Below are positions 16,158-25,172 of a stretch of 64,000 nt of DNA, one piece after another (within the stretch, counting starts at the first letter, position 1; each line of letters starts with the position of its first letter). Source of the stretch: Exiguobacterium qingdaonense (GTDB lineage: Bacteria; Bacillota; Bacilli; Exiguobacteriales; Exiguobacteriaceae). A program made the translations under genes and the position numbers. The notes beneath the pieces were generated by a model. It saw nothing but the letters and a program-made list of their open reading frames with translations, was not told where the DNA came from and ran no database searches. The stretch spans positions 1 to 64,000 of the forward strand of contig NZ_JACSKY010000008.1 in assembly GCF_018617855.1 (NCBI RefSeq). The letters run 5' to 3'.

Positions 16158-17399
16158 TCAATTTGAAGTCGGGGTATTCGATGGACGCTGCATGCGCCCG
16201 ATTCCTTCGTACGCCACATCACCCGGATCGCGTGCGAACTTCCACGCATTCCGAGCATCGATCAATCGGCGCTGACGCATTCCGCTGAAAGCGTCAGGTG
16301 CCAAGTTCACGATTTCATCCCACTCTGTGACGAGGATGGCACAATCCGCACCTTGTAATGCCTCCTCGACCGAGTTCGCTTGCGGATACTCCCACGATGC
16401 AATCGGGTCGTATCCGATGACATCAACCTGTCTGGCGACCATGTGATGTGCGAGCAAAATGGATGGGGCGTCTCGCATATCGTCTGTCCCCGGTTTGAAC
16501 GCCAAACCGAGAATCGCCACACGCGTGTTCGGTTGAAGGTTCAGTTTTGACAAGACATATTCGATTTGTGTTTCATTCACTTTTGCCGCCGCGCGAATGA
16601 CACGCAAGTCTACCTCGTTATCATTCGCGACATGAAGAAGGGCGTCCATGTCTTTCGGGAAACATGATCCCCCATATCCGATTCCGGCGTTCAAGAACGA
16701 CCGTCCGATACGAGGGTCAAGACCCATCCCATCCGCAATCATCGAAATGTCTGCCCCGGCCCGATCTGCCAGACGGGACAAATCATTCATAAAGCTGATC
16801 TTCGTAGCCAAGAAGGCGTTCGAGGCATATTTGATGAGTTCTGCGTTAATCGGTGTCGTACAGATGAGCGGGACGCCTAGACGTCCGTATATGCCCGCCA
16901 GCTCTTCTGACACTTCAAGATCCATACATCCGATGACGACCCGATGTGGCTTCATGACGTCCGCCAGCGCACGACCTTCTTGTAAAAATTCAGGTACGAT
17001 CACAAACGTATGAGAAGGATACATGATGTTCAATAAATCTGTCGTGCCTGGCGGGACCGAGCTCCGAATGACGACTTTTTGTTTCGTGTCCAACTCCGAA
17101 AGGGCTGCTTCGATATAAGATAAGTCACAGCTTCCATCTGACTTGCTCGGTGTCCCGACCGCAAGAATCAAATAGTCGACTTGCTCCGTATCCTTGATCT
17201 GGTCCGTCAGCGTGATTTGATCGGCGTGCTCCTGTAACACCTCTGCCATACCTGGTTCATGAAATGGAGGGTGCCCGCTTATGAGAAGGCGCAGCTTCTC
17301 TTCGTCCGCCTCGACACCAATGACGTGATGACCGGCTTTTGCCAATCCACAAAGTGTCGCCAATCCAACGTATCCTAAACCAATAATTCCAAATTTCAC
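16158..17399 (-). CDS. tuaD: UDP-glucose 6-dehydrogenase
   Basis: From GTG 17399 (AGGAGG 7 bases upstream) the protein is 413 residues and begins directly with the NAD-binding fold VKFGIIGLGYVGLATLCGLAKAG. An ATG-started longer frame would place 23 meaningless residues before it. The catalytic Cys is in YGGSCFPKDMDAL; the C-terminal Rossmann-like domain has ILGLAFKPGTDDMRDAPS. The enzyme oxidises UDP-glucose to UDP-glucuronate in two NAD-dependent steps for teichuronic acid or capsule. It is adjacent to, but not co-transcribed with, the large polysaccharide locus and has its own terminator. Whether the acid enters the capsule or teichuronic acid cannot be told here. Confidence 0.93.
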   Translation of the reverse strand: MKFGIIGLGYVGLATLCGLAKAGHHVIGVEADEEKLRLLISGHPPFHEPGMAEVLQEHADQITLTDQIKDTEQVDYLILAVGTPSKSDGSCDLSYIEAALSELDTKQKVVIRSSVPPGTTDLLNIMYPSHTFVIVPEFLQEGRALADVMKPHRVVIGCMDLEVSEELAGIYGRLGVPLICTTPINAELIKYASNAFLATKISFMNDLSRLADRAGADISMIADGMGLDPRIGRSFLNAGIGYGGSCFPKDMDALLHVANDNEVDLRVIRAAAKVNETQIEYVLSKLNLQPNTRVAILGLAFKPGTDDMRDAPSILLAHHMVARQVDVIGYDPIASWEYPQANSVEEALQGADCAILVTEWDEIVNLAPDAFSGMRQRRLIDARNAWKFARDPGDVAYEGIGRMQRPSNTPTSN

Positions 17400-17483
17400 A
17401 TCAGTTCCTCCTTCAATCATCTTTCCTAAGCGTACCGAAACACGCCTCGGAAGTGAAGCTTCTAACACTCTCTCGATGTTCTT

Positions 17484-17492
17484 TGCTATAAT
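17484..17492 (+). promoter_or_regulatory. Extended -10 promoter of the small membrane protein gene
   Basis: TGCTATAAT is a perfect extended -10 (TGn-TATAAT). The transcript would start near 17499, which rules out the upstream ATG at 17501 as a good start and favours ATG 17525. Confidence 0.65.
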
Positions 17493-17524
17493 GAGTCAAA
17501 ATGCTAGGTGAAAGGACAAACCGA

Positions 17525-17764
17525 ATGGGCTTAATCGCTTTCTTCTTGGTGACGATGTTCGTCTATTTTTGGTTTCCGGTCCGGGGGGGACTGAAAACTT
17601 TTTTACTCGTATTGATTATGGTGAGCGGGTGGCTCTCGATCTTCGAGCTCGTCTCGATTTTAGAAGCACGCCCTTGGGCGTTCGTGCCCGTGTTGATCGT
17701 CATCGCTTCGGTCATTTGGAAAGTACAACGTGACCGAAAAAAACAGATGAAGAAAAGTGTGTGA
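17525..17764 (+). CDS. Small two-TM membrane protein of unknown function
   Basis: From ATG 17525 (GAAAGGA upstream) it is 79 residues with hydrophobic segments at about 1-18, 25-44 and 50-66 (MGLIAFFLVTMFVYFW, TFLLVLIMVSGWLSIFEL, WAFVPVLIVIASVIWKV) and a strongly basic tail (QRDRKKQMKKSV). I recognise no family. It has an unusually good promoter and its own terminator, so it is likely a real, separately expressed gene. Confidence 0.6.
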   Translation: MGLIAFFLVTMFVYFWFPVRGGLKTFLLVLIMVSGWLSIFELVSILEARPWAFVPVLIVIASVIWKVQRDRKKQMKKSV

Positions 17765-17785
17765 CGCTTCAGTCAGACGCTTTTT
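17753..17785 (+). terminator. Terminator of the small membrane protein gene
   Basis: AAAAGTGTGTGAC (17753-17765) pairs with GTCAGACGCTTTT (17772-17784), with one mismatch and one wobble pair, then T. It overlaps the stop codon. Confidence 0.6.
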
Positions 17786-17928
17786 CTGTTTATGTCCTAT
17801 TCGAGAAGGAGGTTGAAACTCCTGCTCAAAACGCAGTTGAATTATGACGACCCCCGTTAAAAATGTGAATACTTGTCACATGTACCTCGATGCGCTTTCA
17901 AGAAAAATAAAAATGGAACACATCAAAA

Positions 17929-17964
17929 AACATGTCTCACTCCAACAGTTCGTTGAGACATGTT
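17929..17964 (-). terminator. Terminator at the end of the polysaccharide locus
   Basis: AACATGTCTCA pairs with TGAGACATGTT; on the minus strand it is followed by TTTTTGATG. It lies 2 bases past the acetyltransferase stop. Confidence 0.85.
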
Positions 17965-17966
17965 CT

Positions 17967-18428
17967 TCAATATAGTTCATTCTTTCTTTCCTTTGCACTC
18001 CTCTTCCCCTCTATGAAATGCTCCATCACGATGTCCCCACCTATGTGACCGACATCCATAAACCCTTGACGGAGATAAAATGCTCTCGCACGTCCATTTG
18101 TTGCCTCGACGTTCAAACGAATCCCGCGTTTCCCGGCCTTCCTTACCTCGGCAATCAGCTCGTTTAGGAGTTTCTGCCCACTTCCCCGAGGCGCTTCCGG
18201 CAACACACAGATATGGCTAATAAAGGCGACTTCTTGATCCATATACGCAGCAAGCAATCCGACAAGGACATCATCCTGCCAAAGTTCAAACGATGTCGCT
18301 CGCTCATGGAGCTTCGTCGCATACGTATGCAAATCAACCCGTTCCGACAACTTCGTCGGAAACAAATGATCACATGCCTCGAGGTGCGACACATAATCGG
18401 ACACCGTCGCCTTGTCGCGCGTCATCAT
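17967..18428 (-). CDS. GNAT-family N-acetyltransferase
   Basis: The 153-residue protein shows the GNAT fold: strands around ELWQDDVLVGLLAAYMDQE, motif A ISHICVLPEAPRGSGQKLLNELI (acetyl-CoA pyrophosphate loop in RGSGQ), then GIRLNVEATNGRARAFYLRQGFMDVG, the usual motif B. The ATG overlaps the upstream stop as ATGA, so it is translated together with the beta-propeller protein before it, and it is the last gene of the polysaccharide locus. It could acetylate a sugar amine such as Qui4N, but GNATs act on many substrates. A second ATG (18425) is equally possible. Confidence 0.82.
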   Translation of the reverse strand: MMTRDKATVSDYVSHLEACDHLFPTKLSERVDLHTYATKLHERATSFELWQDDVLVGLLAAYMDQEVAFISHICVLPEAPRGSGQKLLNELIAEVRKAGKRGIRLNVEATNGRARAFYLRQGFMDVGHIGGDIVMEHFIEGKRSAKERKNELY

Positions 18429-19363
18429 GTCGCCTCCAAGACGGCAACACCAAAGCCTTCTCTTCCAAATTCGTTCCCGTTATAGAGAAGGTAATGGCGA
18501 CCGTTCATCTCAAACACATGGGGGTAACATTCCATATGTGCGTCCCAGCCATCATCACTTCGTTCGAACCCTAACGCCATATCATCCCTCGTCCAGTTCA
18601 CGAGATCGTCCGAATAGGCGTAACCGAGTCGGTACCCACGCATTGGGTCGGTCCGGAATCCGAACGTGTCCCGAAAGCAGAACACCATATGATATCGTCC
18701 GTTCGCCTCAAAAACAGTCGGGAGCGCTTGACTCTCATCAGTCATCACGTCCGAGACGACCCTTCCGTGACGTGTGAACGTCTGTCCGTCCTCCGACGTG
18801 GCGAGCGCGATCTTGTACGTCCGTTCCGACACCCCATCCGGACCTTCCTTCCACGTCGTGCCATATATATAGAACATATACTGGCGATCCCGGGTGACGA
18901 CGAACGGGTCGCCTACGAGAAACGGCTCCTCGACGCTTGCTGATAACACCGGTCCATCCCCGAGCCGTTCGAACGTCACCCCATCATCATGACTGACAGA
19001 CAACCCGATCCCCGTCTCGACCGACACCGAGTCGCGCCGGCTCCACCCACTCGTATACCCGTATAGACCACCATTTGTCCGAGTGACATGAAACGGGAAG
19101 ATGCCGTGTTCATCAAACGTTCCAAGCTTCCCGAGGGGGATGACCGGGTCTTTTGAGACATCGATCATGTCGAAGTCGTGTGTCATATCGACATATCGGA
19201 CGTGACTTTTGAACATGTCACCGTCGGGTTCACGCGTAGAAAAATAAATGCGGACAAAATCTTCAAAGACGAGCGCTTGCGGGGATTGGGCGAACGCTGA
19301 ATAGTCGTTAAAGAACCGATACGACGACGGATCGAAAATGTGCCCGAGCTTTTTCCACTTCAT
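18425..19363 (-). CDS. Five-bladed beta-propeller glycosidase-like protein (copy 2)
   Basis: Residues 1-312 form repeated blades with motifs typical of the GH43/GH32/GH130-like propellers (FVRIYFSTRE, GWSRRDSVSVETGIGLSVSHDDGVTFERLGDGPVL, EEPFLVGDPFVV, YMFYIYGTTW, YKIALATSEDGQTF, RYHMVFCFRD, GYRLGYAYSDDLVNWTRDD, CYPHVFEMNGRHYLLYNGNEFGREGFG). There is no signal peptide, so it acts in the cytoplasm. It is clearly a paralogue of the next gene upstream (19360-20334), with the same order of blades and an almost identical C-terminal GREGFG. Such proteins are frequent in surface-sugar loci, but their reaction is not established; transfer or trimming of a nucleotide- or lipid-linked sugar are possibilities. 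Confidence 0.75.
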   Translation of the reverse strand: MKWKKLGHIFDPSSYRFFNDYSAFAQSPQALVFEDFVRIYFSTREPDGDMFKSHVRYVDMTHDFDMIDVSKDPVIPLGKLGTFDEHGIFPFHVTRTNGGLYGYTSGWSRRDSVSVETGIGLSVSHDDGVTFERLGDGPVLSASVEEPFLVGDPFVVTRDRQYMFYIYGTTWKEGPDGVSERTYKIALATSEDGQTFTRHGRVVSDVMTDESQALPTVFEANGRYHMVFCFRDTFGFRTDPMRGYRLGYAYSDDLVNWTRDDMALGFERSDDGWDAHMECYPHVFEMNGRHYLLYNGNEFGREGFGVAVLEAT

Positions 19364-20334
19364 CTCGTCTCCTCCTTCCGTTCCGCAATCCCAAACCCTT
19401 CTCGTCCGACTTCATTCCCGAGATAGAGCAAATATCGCTTCCCGTTCAACGTAAACGTGTGTGGATAGGCGACCATCTCATCATCAAACCCCGAGTCAGA
19501 GCGGGTGAACTGCATGACTTGGTCGTCCCGCGTCCAATCGCTCAAGTTTGGAGAGGAGGCGTAACCTATGCGATACGTCCGTTCCGGATTTTTCCGATAG
19601 TCCGTCGCATCACGATAACAAAAGAACATATGGTACGAACCGTCCTCGTAAAACACGTCCGGACTCGCCTGTGCCTCGTTCGGGAGCACACTATCAATCA
19701 AGTCGTGCCCCGCTTTTACCCAGTTCACACCGTCTGTCGATGTGGCGAGACGAATCTTGTAAACCGGTTCGGGACGCTCCCCGTCCATAATCCACTCTCG
19801 ACCGGCGATATAAAACAAATACCACATGTCTTGGAAGCGGCGAATCTTCGGACCGCTCAAAATGAAGGGCTCATCGAGCGTGTATGACAAGATTGGCCCA
19901 GGCCCGACGCGCTCAAACGTGCGCCCCCCGTCCCGGCTGATCGCTTTTCCGATGTTCACATTGAATGGCACCGATACGGTACGCGTCCAGCCTCCATAAT
20001 AAGCATGTACCTCGTCCCCGACATCGATGACAGAGAAAGGATAGACGCCAAACTCGTCGAACGTCCCACGTGCACCGAGTTCGAGCACGGGGCGCTCACT
20101 CACCCGAATAATTGAAAAGTCCTCTTTATCGACATCGACAAACCCACTATAACTCGTGTAACGTCCGTCAATCGGTTGTGGTCGACAACTGAAATAAATT
20201 CGTAAATACGTGTCCCGTTCGAGGACACACGGTCCTTGTGCGAATGCGTCCATCCAGTCGAGTGATGCGTCTCGTCTAGGGCTGAACAATAGACGTCGAT
20301 TGATCCATTCAAATGATGTGTTCAACGTTTTCAT
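19360..20334 (-). CDS. Five-bladed beta-propeller glycosidase-like protein (copy 1)
   Basis: From ATG 20334 (GGGAG 6 bases upstream) the protein is 324 residues. Blade motifs are TYLRIYFSCRPQPIDGRYTSYSGFVDVD, GWTRTVSVPFNVNIGKAISRDGGRTFERVGPGPIL, DEPFILSGPKIR, MWYLFYIAGREW, YKIRLATSTDGVNWVKAG, YHMFFCYRDATDYRKNP, YRIGYASSPNLSDWTRDDQ and LYLGNEVGREGFG. It has no signal peptide. It overlaps the following paralogue by 4 bases and probably arose by tandem duplication followed by strong divergence. The acidic residues expected for retaining or inverting hydrolysis cannot be assigned with certainty, so function is open. Confidence 0.75.
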   Translation of the reverse strand: MKTLNTSFEWINRRLLFSPRRDASLDWMDAFAQGPCVLERDTYLRIYFSCRPQPIDGRYTSYSGFVDVDKEDFSIIRVSERPVLELGARGTFDEFGVYPFSVIDVGDEVHAYYGGWTRTVSVPFNVNIGKAISRDGGRTFERVGPGPILSYTLDEPFILSGPKIRRFQDMWYLFYIAGREWIMDGERPEPVYKIRLATSTDGVNWVKAGHDLIDSVLPNEAQASPDVFYEDGSYHMFFCYRDATDYRKNPERTYRIGYASSPNLSDWTRDDQVMQFTRSDSGFDDEMVAYPHTFTLNGKRYLLYLGNEVGREGFGIAERKEETR

Positions 20335-20368
20335 GTTGCTCTCCCTTCCCACATTGGATTCCACTTCC

Positions 20369-21067
20369 TTAGATGAGTGTATACGCGTCCAACAAATCAC
20401 GCGTCTGTTCTTTCGAATTGAACATCATCACATCGATGATCGACAAGTCTGCCATGAACGGATGATGGTATTGGGGATATTCGATTTGGTTCATTTTAAT
20501 AAAATCTAGCGGCACACCTGATTTTTCGAACATCTCTTTCTCATATAACGCTTGACCGCCGATCGCGTTTATATAGTGGTCCGTATTCAAGTATCGACAA
20601 ACCTCCATCACTAAATGTTCTCGTTTCAGCGATTTATCATAGTCGAGTGAGGACGCGACCAAAAGCTTCGTGTCCAGACCAAGATAATCACGTACTTCGA
20701 CTAGCAGTCTTTCGAGATAGACCGCAACATTCGGCTCCTTATCTTTCATGATCCGTTCAATCATCGGCATGACGTCCTCATAGTATGGAGCGTTTTTGTA
20801 AGCGTGGGTCAACAGTCGTAACTGATAACGGTCGTGTGTCGGGTCGATGAGACGATTGTGCTCACAGATTTGACGATGTTGCGTCATATGATCGATCTTC
20901 ATATGAATGTGCTTCACGTCACCTTCTAACAAGATGCGATTTCGATGAATCCATCCCCGCTTCACAAACTGGACATCATCTAAGATGACGAACGTATCGA
21001 CCGCATTCATCAATTGGAAGTATCCTAGATAAGGAAAGTAATAAGGTTGCATAATTCCTAGCTTCAC
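20369..21067 (-). CDS. WbqC-like family protein
   Basis: From GTG 21067 (AAGGGGGTG upstream) the protein is 232 residues and begins VKLGIMQPYYFPYLGYFQLMNAVDTFVILDDVQFVKRGWIHRNRIL, the highly characteristic start of WbqC family proteins (IMQPYFFPYLGYFQL). Later blocks (LDYDKSLKREHLVMEVCRYLNTDHYINAIGGQALY and VPLDFIKMNQIEYPQ) also fit. WbqC-like genes occur in O-antigen and capsule loci with dTDP-4-amino sugars. They are suggested to help acylate the amino sugar. Here it follows rfbA and rfbB, in keeping with that idea. The longer frame up to 21199 has no ribosome site. Confidence 0.88.
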   Translation of the reverse strand: MKLGIMQPYYFPYLGYFQLMNAVDTFVILDDVQFVKRGWIHRNRILLEGDVKHIHMKIDHMTQHRQICEHNRLIDPTHDRYQLRLLTHAYKNAPYYEDVMPMIERIMKDKEPNVAVYLERLLVEVRDYLGLDTKLLVASSLDYDKSLKREHLVMEVCRYLNTDHYINAIGGQALYEKEMFEKSGVPLDFIKMNQIEYPQYHHPFMADLSIIDVMMFNSKEQTRDLLDAYTLI

Positions 21068-21104
21068 GTGTGACACCCCCTTCCAGAAACGTGTACACGC
21101 TTTT

Positions 21105-22163
21105 CTATTCAACAGATGAGTACATATCCCGCTCATACGTCCGGTAAGCACCGGAGACGATTCGTTCAATCCATTCAGGATGAGTCCGATACCACTCAAT
21201 CGTTTCTTCCAACCCTTGCTCGAATGAGTATCGGGGCACCCATCCTAATTCGTCTTTCATCTTCGTCGCATCGATGGCATAGCGACGGTCGTGCCCTGGT
21301 CGATCTTTGACGAAATGGATGCATTCGTCAGAACGGTCAAATGATTGCAAAATCATGCGAACGAGCTCTAAGTTCGTCTTTTCGTTATGTCCTCCAATGT
21401 TATAGACTTCTCCTACTCTTCCATTTTGACGAACCAAGTCGATGGCCTCGCAATGGTCCTCGACATGTAACCAGTCTCGAACCTGTCCACCGTCCCCATA
21501 TACAGGGAGCGATTGATCGGTCATACAGCGATGAACCATGAGTGGGATCAGTTTTTCTGGAAACTGGTACGGGCCGTAATTGTTGCTACATCGTGTGATT
21601 TTAATCGGTAACCCGTACGTCTCGTGATAGGACCGGACGAGCAGATCTGACCCTGCTTTCGAGGCAGAGTACGGGCTGTTCGGGGCGAGCGGTGTATGCT
21701 CTGTGAAGAGGCCGGTCTCACCGAGCGACCCGTACACCTCATCCGTCGAGACATGAACGAAACAGACATCTTCTCGATACTCCCGGCTGTATTTGTCGTC
21801 AGGGTATCGTTTCCAATGACACATTGCCACGTCAAGCAACACTTGCGTCCCGAGAATGTTGGTCGATAGGAACAGCTCCGGTTCAAGTATGCTTCGGTCG
21901 ACGTGAGATTCTGCTGCGAAATGAACGACATCGTCAATCTCAAAAAGAGTGAACAGTTCATCGATGGCGGGACGGTCACGGATATCTACTTTGCGAAACA
22001 CGTATAACGGGTCCTGTTCGAACGCCTGAAGATTTTCAAGATTTCCCGCATAGGTCAACGAGTCGACATTAAGAATTCGCGACGTTGGATGTTTTTCCCG
22101 CAAGTGTCTTATGAAATTTGAACCGATGAACCCGGCTCCGCCAGTCACTAGGATCGTATGCAT
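21105..22163 (-). CDS. rfbB: dTDP-glucose 4,6-dehydratase
   Basis: The 352-residue SDR protein has the NAD-binding [14 protein letters not shown] motif (8-20), [10 protein letters not shown], the catalytic TDEVYG (Thr-Asp-Glu) and YSASKAG (Tyr and Lys), and [11 protein letters not shown] near the end, all diagnostic of RfbB/RmlB. It turns dTDP-glucose into dTDP-4-keto-6-deoxyglucose. rfbC and rfbD, needed for rhamnose, are not present; instead a VioA-like aminotransferase is, so the product is probably aminated. AGGAG lies 9 bases before the ATG, which is inside the end of rfbA (95-base overlap). Confidence 0.95.
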   Translation of the reverse strand: MHTILVTGGAGFIGSNFIRHLREKHPTSRILNVDSLTYAGNLENLQAFEQDPLYVFRKVDIRDRPAIDELFTLFEIDDVVHFAAESHVDRSILEPELFLSTNILGTQVLLDVAMCHWKRYPDDKYSREYREDVCFVHVSTDEVYGSLGETGLFTEHTPLAPNSPYSASKAGSDLLVRSYHETYGLPIKITRCSNNYGPYQFPEKLIPLMVHRCMTDQSLPVYGDGGQVRDWLHVEDHCEAIDLVRQNGRVGEVYNIGGHNEKTNLELVRMILQSFDRSDECIHFVKDRPGHDRRYAIDATKMKDELGWVPRYSFEQGLEETIEWYRTHPEWIERIVSGAYRTYERDMYSSVE

Positions 22164-23043
22164 GGGTCTGTTCTCCTTCCTCTAGAAGTGAAATCAAGTA
22201 CTGTCCATAATCTGTCATCTTGAGCGTCTGACCGATATCGGCCAACTCGTCCCGCGTGATGAAGCCACGTCGCCACGCGATCTCTTCTAAACAAGCGATA
22301 TAATAACCTTGTCGTTCCTGTACCGTCTGAACGAAAATCGATGCTTTGATCATCCCTTCCGGTGTCCCTGTATCGAGCCATGCCATCCCACGGCCGAAGA
22401 GGACGACGTTCAACTCCCCTCGTTCGAGATACATTTGATTGATGGACGTGATTTCGAGCTCACCACGTGGAGAGGGTTCGACTCGTTTGGCGAACTCGAC
22501 GACCTGATTGTCGTAAAAGTAAAGACCGGGCACCGCGTAGTTTGATTTCGGGACGGCCGGTTTTTCTTCGATAGATAGGACGCGGTGATTTGAATCGAAC
22601 TCGACAACGCCGAATGCACGAGGGTCCTTGACTGGGTAACCAAACACCGTCGCGCCCGACTGCCGCGCCTTTGCATCTTGTAAAAAGCTCGTCAAGTTCG
22701 GTCCATAGAAGACATTATCTCCGAGAATGAGACAAACCGAATCGTCACCGATGAACGACTCCCCCAAAATGAAGGCGTCCGCAAGACCGACCGGCCGCTC
22801 CTGCACTTGATACGTGATTGAGATTCCGAGTTGGTGTCCGTCACCGAACAGTCGCTCGTATCCAGATATATCTTTTGGCGTCGAGATGAGCAAGATCTCT
22901 TTGATGCCGGCGAGCATGAGGACAGACATCGGATAATAGATGAGGGGCTTATCATAAATCGGCAACAGCTGTTTCGAGACTGCTTTCGTCATCGGGTAGA
23001 GACGCGTCCCGTTCCCACCCGCTAAAATGATTCCTTTCATCAT
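22069..23043 (-). CDS. rfbA: Glucose-1-phosphate thymidylyltransferase
   Basis: The 324-residue protein begins [39 protein letters not shown], the standard RfbA/RmlA nucleotide-binding signature, followed by [34 protein letters not shown] and [10 protein letters not shown]. It makes dTDP-glucose, the entry point of the dTDP-sugar branch. The family is usually near 290 residues. Here the C-terminus runs about 30 residues further ([15 protein letters not shown]...), reading through the start of rfbB in another frame, an uncommon overlap. The start overlaps the stop of the aminotransferase gene (ATGATGA); either ATG may be used. Confidence 0.94.
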   Translation of the reverse strand: MMKGIILAGGNGTRLYPMTKAVSKQLLPIYDKPLIYYPMSVLMLAGIKEILLISTPKDISGYERLFGDGHQLGISITYQVQERPVGLADAFILGESFIGDDSVCLILGDNVFYGPNLTSFLQDAKARQSGATVFGYPVKDPRAFGVVEFDSNHRVLSIEEKPAVPKSNYAVPGLYFYDNQVVEFAKRVEPSPRGELEITSINQMYLERGELNVVLFGRGMAWLDTGTPEGMIKASIFVQTVQERQGYYIACLEEIAWRRGFITRDELADIGQTLKMTDYGQYLISLLEEGEQTHAYDPSDWRSRVHRFKFHKTLAGKTSNVANS

Positions 23044-24155
23044 TCATTCCCTCCTTCAAGAATTACGTCACACACACGGTCGACCATCTCCATCGTCATG
23101 TCCGGATATAGAGGTAACGTGATCACCCGATCCGAGACATAGGTTGCGTTCGGTACGATTGCATCGAAAGTGTAGCAGTCAAAATCCGTCACGAGTGGAT
23201 AAAAGTACTTGCGAGCGAGTATCCCATTCTGTGCCAACGTCTCCATCATCCGATCGCGCCCACCCCGCCCTGACATGACGAGCACCGGATAGTACGCATA
23301 GTTGGAAGTAGTCTGTTCATTCCGGATGTTCAACCGAAGAAACGGGGCGTCACGCAATCGTTCATCGTAACGTTCGACGAGACGCCTTCGCTTATCGATC
23401 TCGATATCGATTCGTGCGAGGTTGCACCGTCCCATCGCCGCCTGAAACTCGTTCATCTTTGCATTTCCGCCGACGGATTCGACTGTTTCTGGACCCGTGA
23501 TCCCAAAGTTGACCGCTTGATGAATCGCATGGACGAAACGGTCATCCTGAAACGTCAACGCCCCGCCTTCGATTGTATGAAAGACCTTCGTCGCATGAAA
23601 ACTGAACATCGTGAGGTCCCCGAATGTTGCGATGTCACGCCCGTCGTGACGAACGCCGAACGCGTGGGCCGCATCGTATAGGACATGAAGACCGTATCGC
23701 TTGGCGATTCGCTCAATCGCCTCTACATCACAGACGTTGCCATACACATGAACAGGCAGGATGGCGCTCGTCCGTTCGGTGATTAACGCCTCGATCTGAT
23801 TCACATCGATCGTATAGTCGATCGGATTGATGTCACAAAAGACGGGCGTGAGCTGTTTTCGGAGAAGTGCGTGCGTCGTCGAGGCAAACGTGAACGGGGT
23901 CGTGATCACTTCCCCTGTCAAACCGAGCACGTCAATCGCCGTCTCGAGCGCTAAATGTCCGTTCGTCAATAAAGAGACATGTGGGACGTGGAGTCGTTGT
24001 TCTAATTCTTCTTCTAACGCACGTACGTGTTCACCTCGGTTGCTTAAGTGACGTGATTCCCAAAGCGGTCGGATCATGTCGACATACGTCTCAAACTCGG
24101 GCATACTCGGCCTCGTGACAGGAATCATTGCATTCTCTACGTTTGACCCACTCAT
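23040..24155 (-). CDS. VioA-like dTDP-4-amino-4,6-dideoxyglucose aminotransferase
   Basis: This 371-residue DegT/DnrJ/EryC1 family PLP enzyme has the PLP lysine in [17 protein letters not shown], the cofactor Asp in [10 protein letters not shown] and the binding block [35 protein letters not shown]. The N-terminal signature [43 protein letters not shown] is that of the VioA/DesI branch, which aminates C4 of dTDP-4-keto-6-deoxyglucose to give dTDP-Qui4N. Its neighbours rfbA/rfbB supply that substrate. I am sure of the aminotransferase family and fairly sure of C4 rather than C3 specificity. Confidence 0.85.
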   Translation of the reverse strand: MSGSNVENAMIPVTRPSMPEFETYVDMIRPLWESRHLSNRGEHVRALEEELEQRLHVPHVSLLTNGHLALETAIDVLGLTGEVITTPFTFASTTHALLRKQLTPVFCDINPIDYTIDVNQIEALITERTSAILPVHVYGNVCDVEAIERIAKRYGLHVLYDAAHAFGVRHDGRDIATFGDLTMFSFHATKVFHTIEGGALTFQDDRFVHAIHQAVNFGITGPETVESVGGNAKMNEFQAAMGRCNLARIDIEIDKRRRLVERYDERLRDAPFLRLNIRNEQTTSNYAYYPVLVMSGRGGRDRMMETLAQNGILARKYFYPLVTDFDCYTFDAIVPNATYVSDRVITLPLYPDMTMEMVDRVCDVILEGGNE

Positions 24156-24177
24156 GATGGTTTCACCCCTTTTATAG

Positions 24178-25158
24178 TTAAGCGAGTGTGCGACTTCGCA
24201 TTTTGATCAACCATTCCGTCACCTGTGGTTGCTTGACCATCAAGTAAGGGCGAATCCGATCCATCCCGATGAAACGATCGATATATCGTTCGTAGCGAGG
24301 AGACCGTAACGATTCGTAGTCTTGCTTCAATCGATGTAACCCGACTTCAAAAGAAATACGGGACAGCTCCAATGGTTCGTTGTACTTTCCTTCCGTATAC
24401 GTATCGAACAAGTCGATGAAGTGAATAAAGTCTTCGTGACGCTTCACATCACGTTCTACATCCCCTTCATTCCAAAGCGTCGTCGCCGACCCGCCCACTC
24501 CATATCGATATACACTCATCACTTCCGGCATGTAATAGGCATATCCTTGACTGGCCATATACAGTTTGACCGATGCGTCTGGTGCCGGTGTCTTACTGAT
24601 CCATTCCGGTGCCTCGACAAGGAATCCATTTTTATACATCATTGACATCGTCGGAATGAACCCGAGTAGTTGTAACTCCCCCGCATCGTACGTTCGGGCA
24701 ACGGGTGATGCGAGCTTTCGATTTTCCGGCATCCATGGGATGACATGCCATCCTGTATGAAGTTGTCCGTCTGTTTCGACATATGCGTCATGAAAACAAA
24801 GCGTACAATCCGGATGAGCCTCCATGTAATCGACTTGTTTTTGCAACTTGTGTGGGTCGGTCCAATAGTCATCCCCATCACATAGGGCGACGTACTTTCC
24901 AGTTGCACGTTCCTCATTTAAACGGCTAACGAATACACCTTTTGAATACTGATTCTCTGTTTGATAGATGACGTTGAACTTCTCCGGATACTTCCTCTCG
25001 TACTCTCGCACGATCTCGGCCGTACGATCTGTCGATGCATCATCGTGAATGAGAATCTCGATGTCGAAGTCAGTCTGTTGTTTCAAAAACCCTTCGATTG
25101 TTTCAGCGATATACGCCTCGTGATTGTATGTGATGCAGTTGATGCTCACCATGACCAT
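24178..25158 (-). CDS. Glycosyltransferase family 2
   Basis: The 326-residue GT-A enzyme begins MVMVSINCITYNHEAYIAETIEGFLKQQTDFDIEILIHDDASTDRT, with the nucleotide-sugar-binding Asp pair HDDAS, and the DXD-like metal site GDDYW in KYVALCDGDDYWTDPHKLQKQVDYM. A hydrophobic patch follows but there are no TM segments. Family members of this type add one sugar of the repeat unit on the inner membrane face; the donor cannot be predicted, though UDP-FucNAc or the dTDP amino sugar made by neighbours are obvious choices. Confidence 0.88.
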   Translation of the reverse strand: MVMVSINCITYNHEAYIAETIEGFLKQQTDFDIEILIHDDASTDRTAEIVREYERKYPEKFNVIYQTENQYSKGVFVSRLNEERATGKYVALCDGDDYWTDPHKLQKQVDYMEAHPDCTLCFHDAYVETDGQLHTGWHVIPWMPENRKLASPVARTYDAGELQLLGFIPTMSMMYKNGFLVEAPEWISKTPAPDASVKLYMASQGYAYYMPEVMSVYRYGVGGSATTLWNEGDVERDVKRHEDFIHFIDLFDTYTEGKYNEPLELSRISFEVGLHRLKQDYESLRSPRYERYIDRFIGMDRIRPYLMVKQPQVTEWLIKMRSRTLA

Positions 25159-25172
25159 GAGAAAACCCTCCT

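Noticed and set aside
17400-17468. N-terminal extension of UDP-glucose dehydrogenase
   Set aside because: The extra 23 residues precede the NAD-binding fold that normally begins the protein, and AGGAGG lies inside them, before GTG 17399.
17810-17880. AGGAGGTTGAAACTCCT as a ribosome site for a small gene
   Set aside because: The following sequence gives only very short frames before stops; the stretch is a weak hairpin and no gene is supported.
21105-23043. dTDP-rhamnose pathway
   Set aside because: Only rfbA and rfbB are present; rfbC and rfbD are missing and an aminotransferase follows, so a rhamnose call is not supported.
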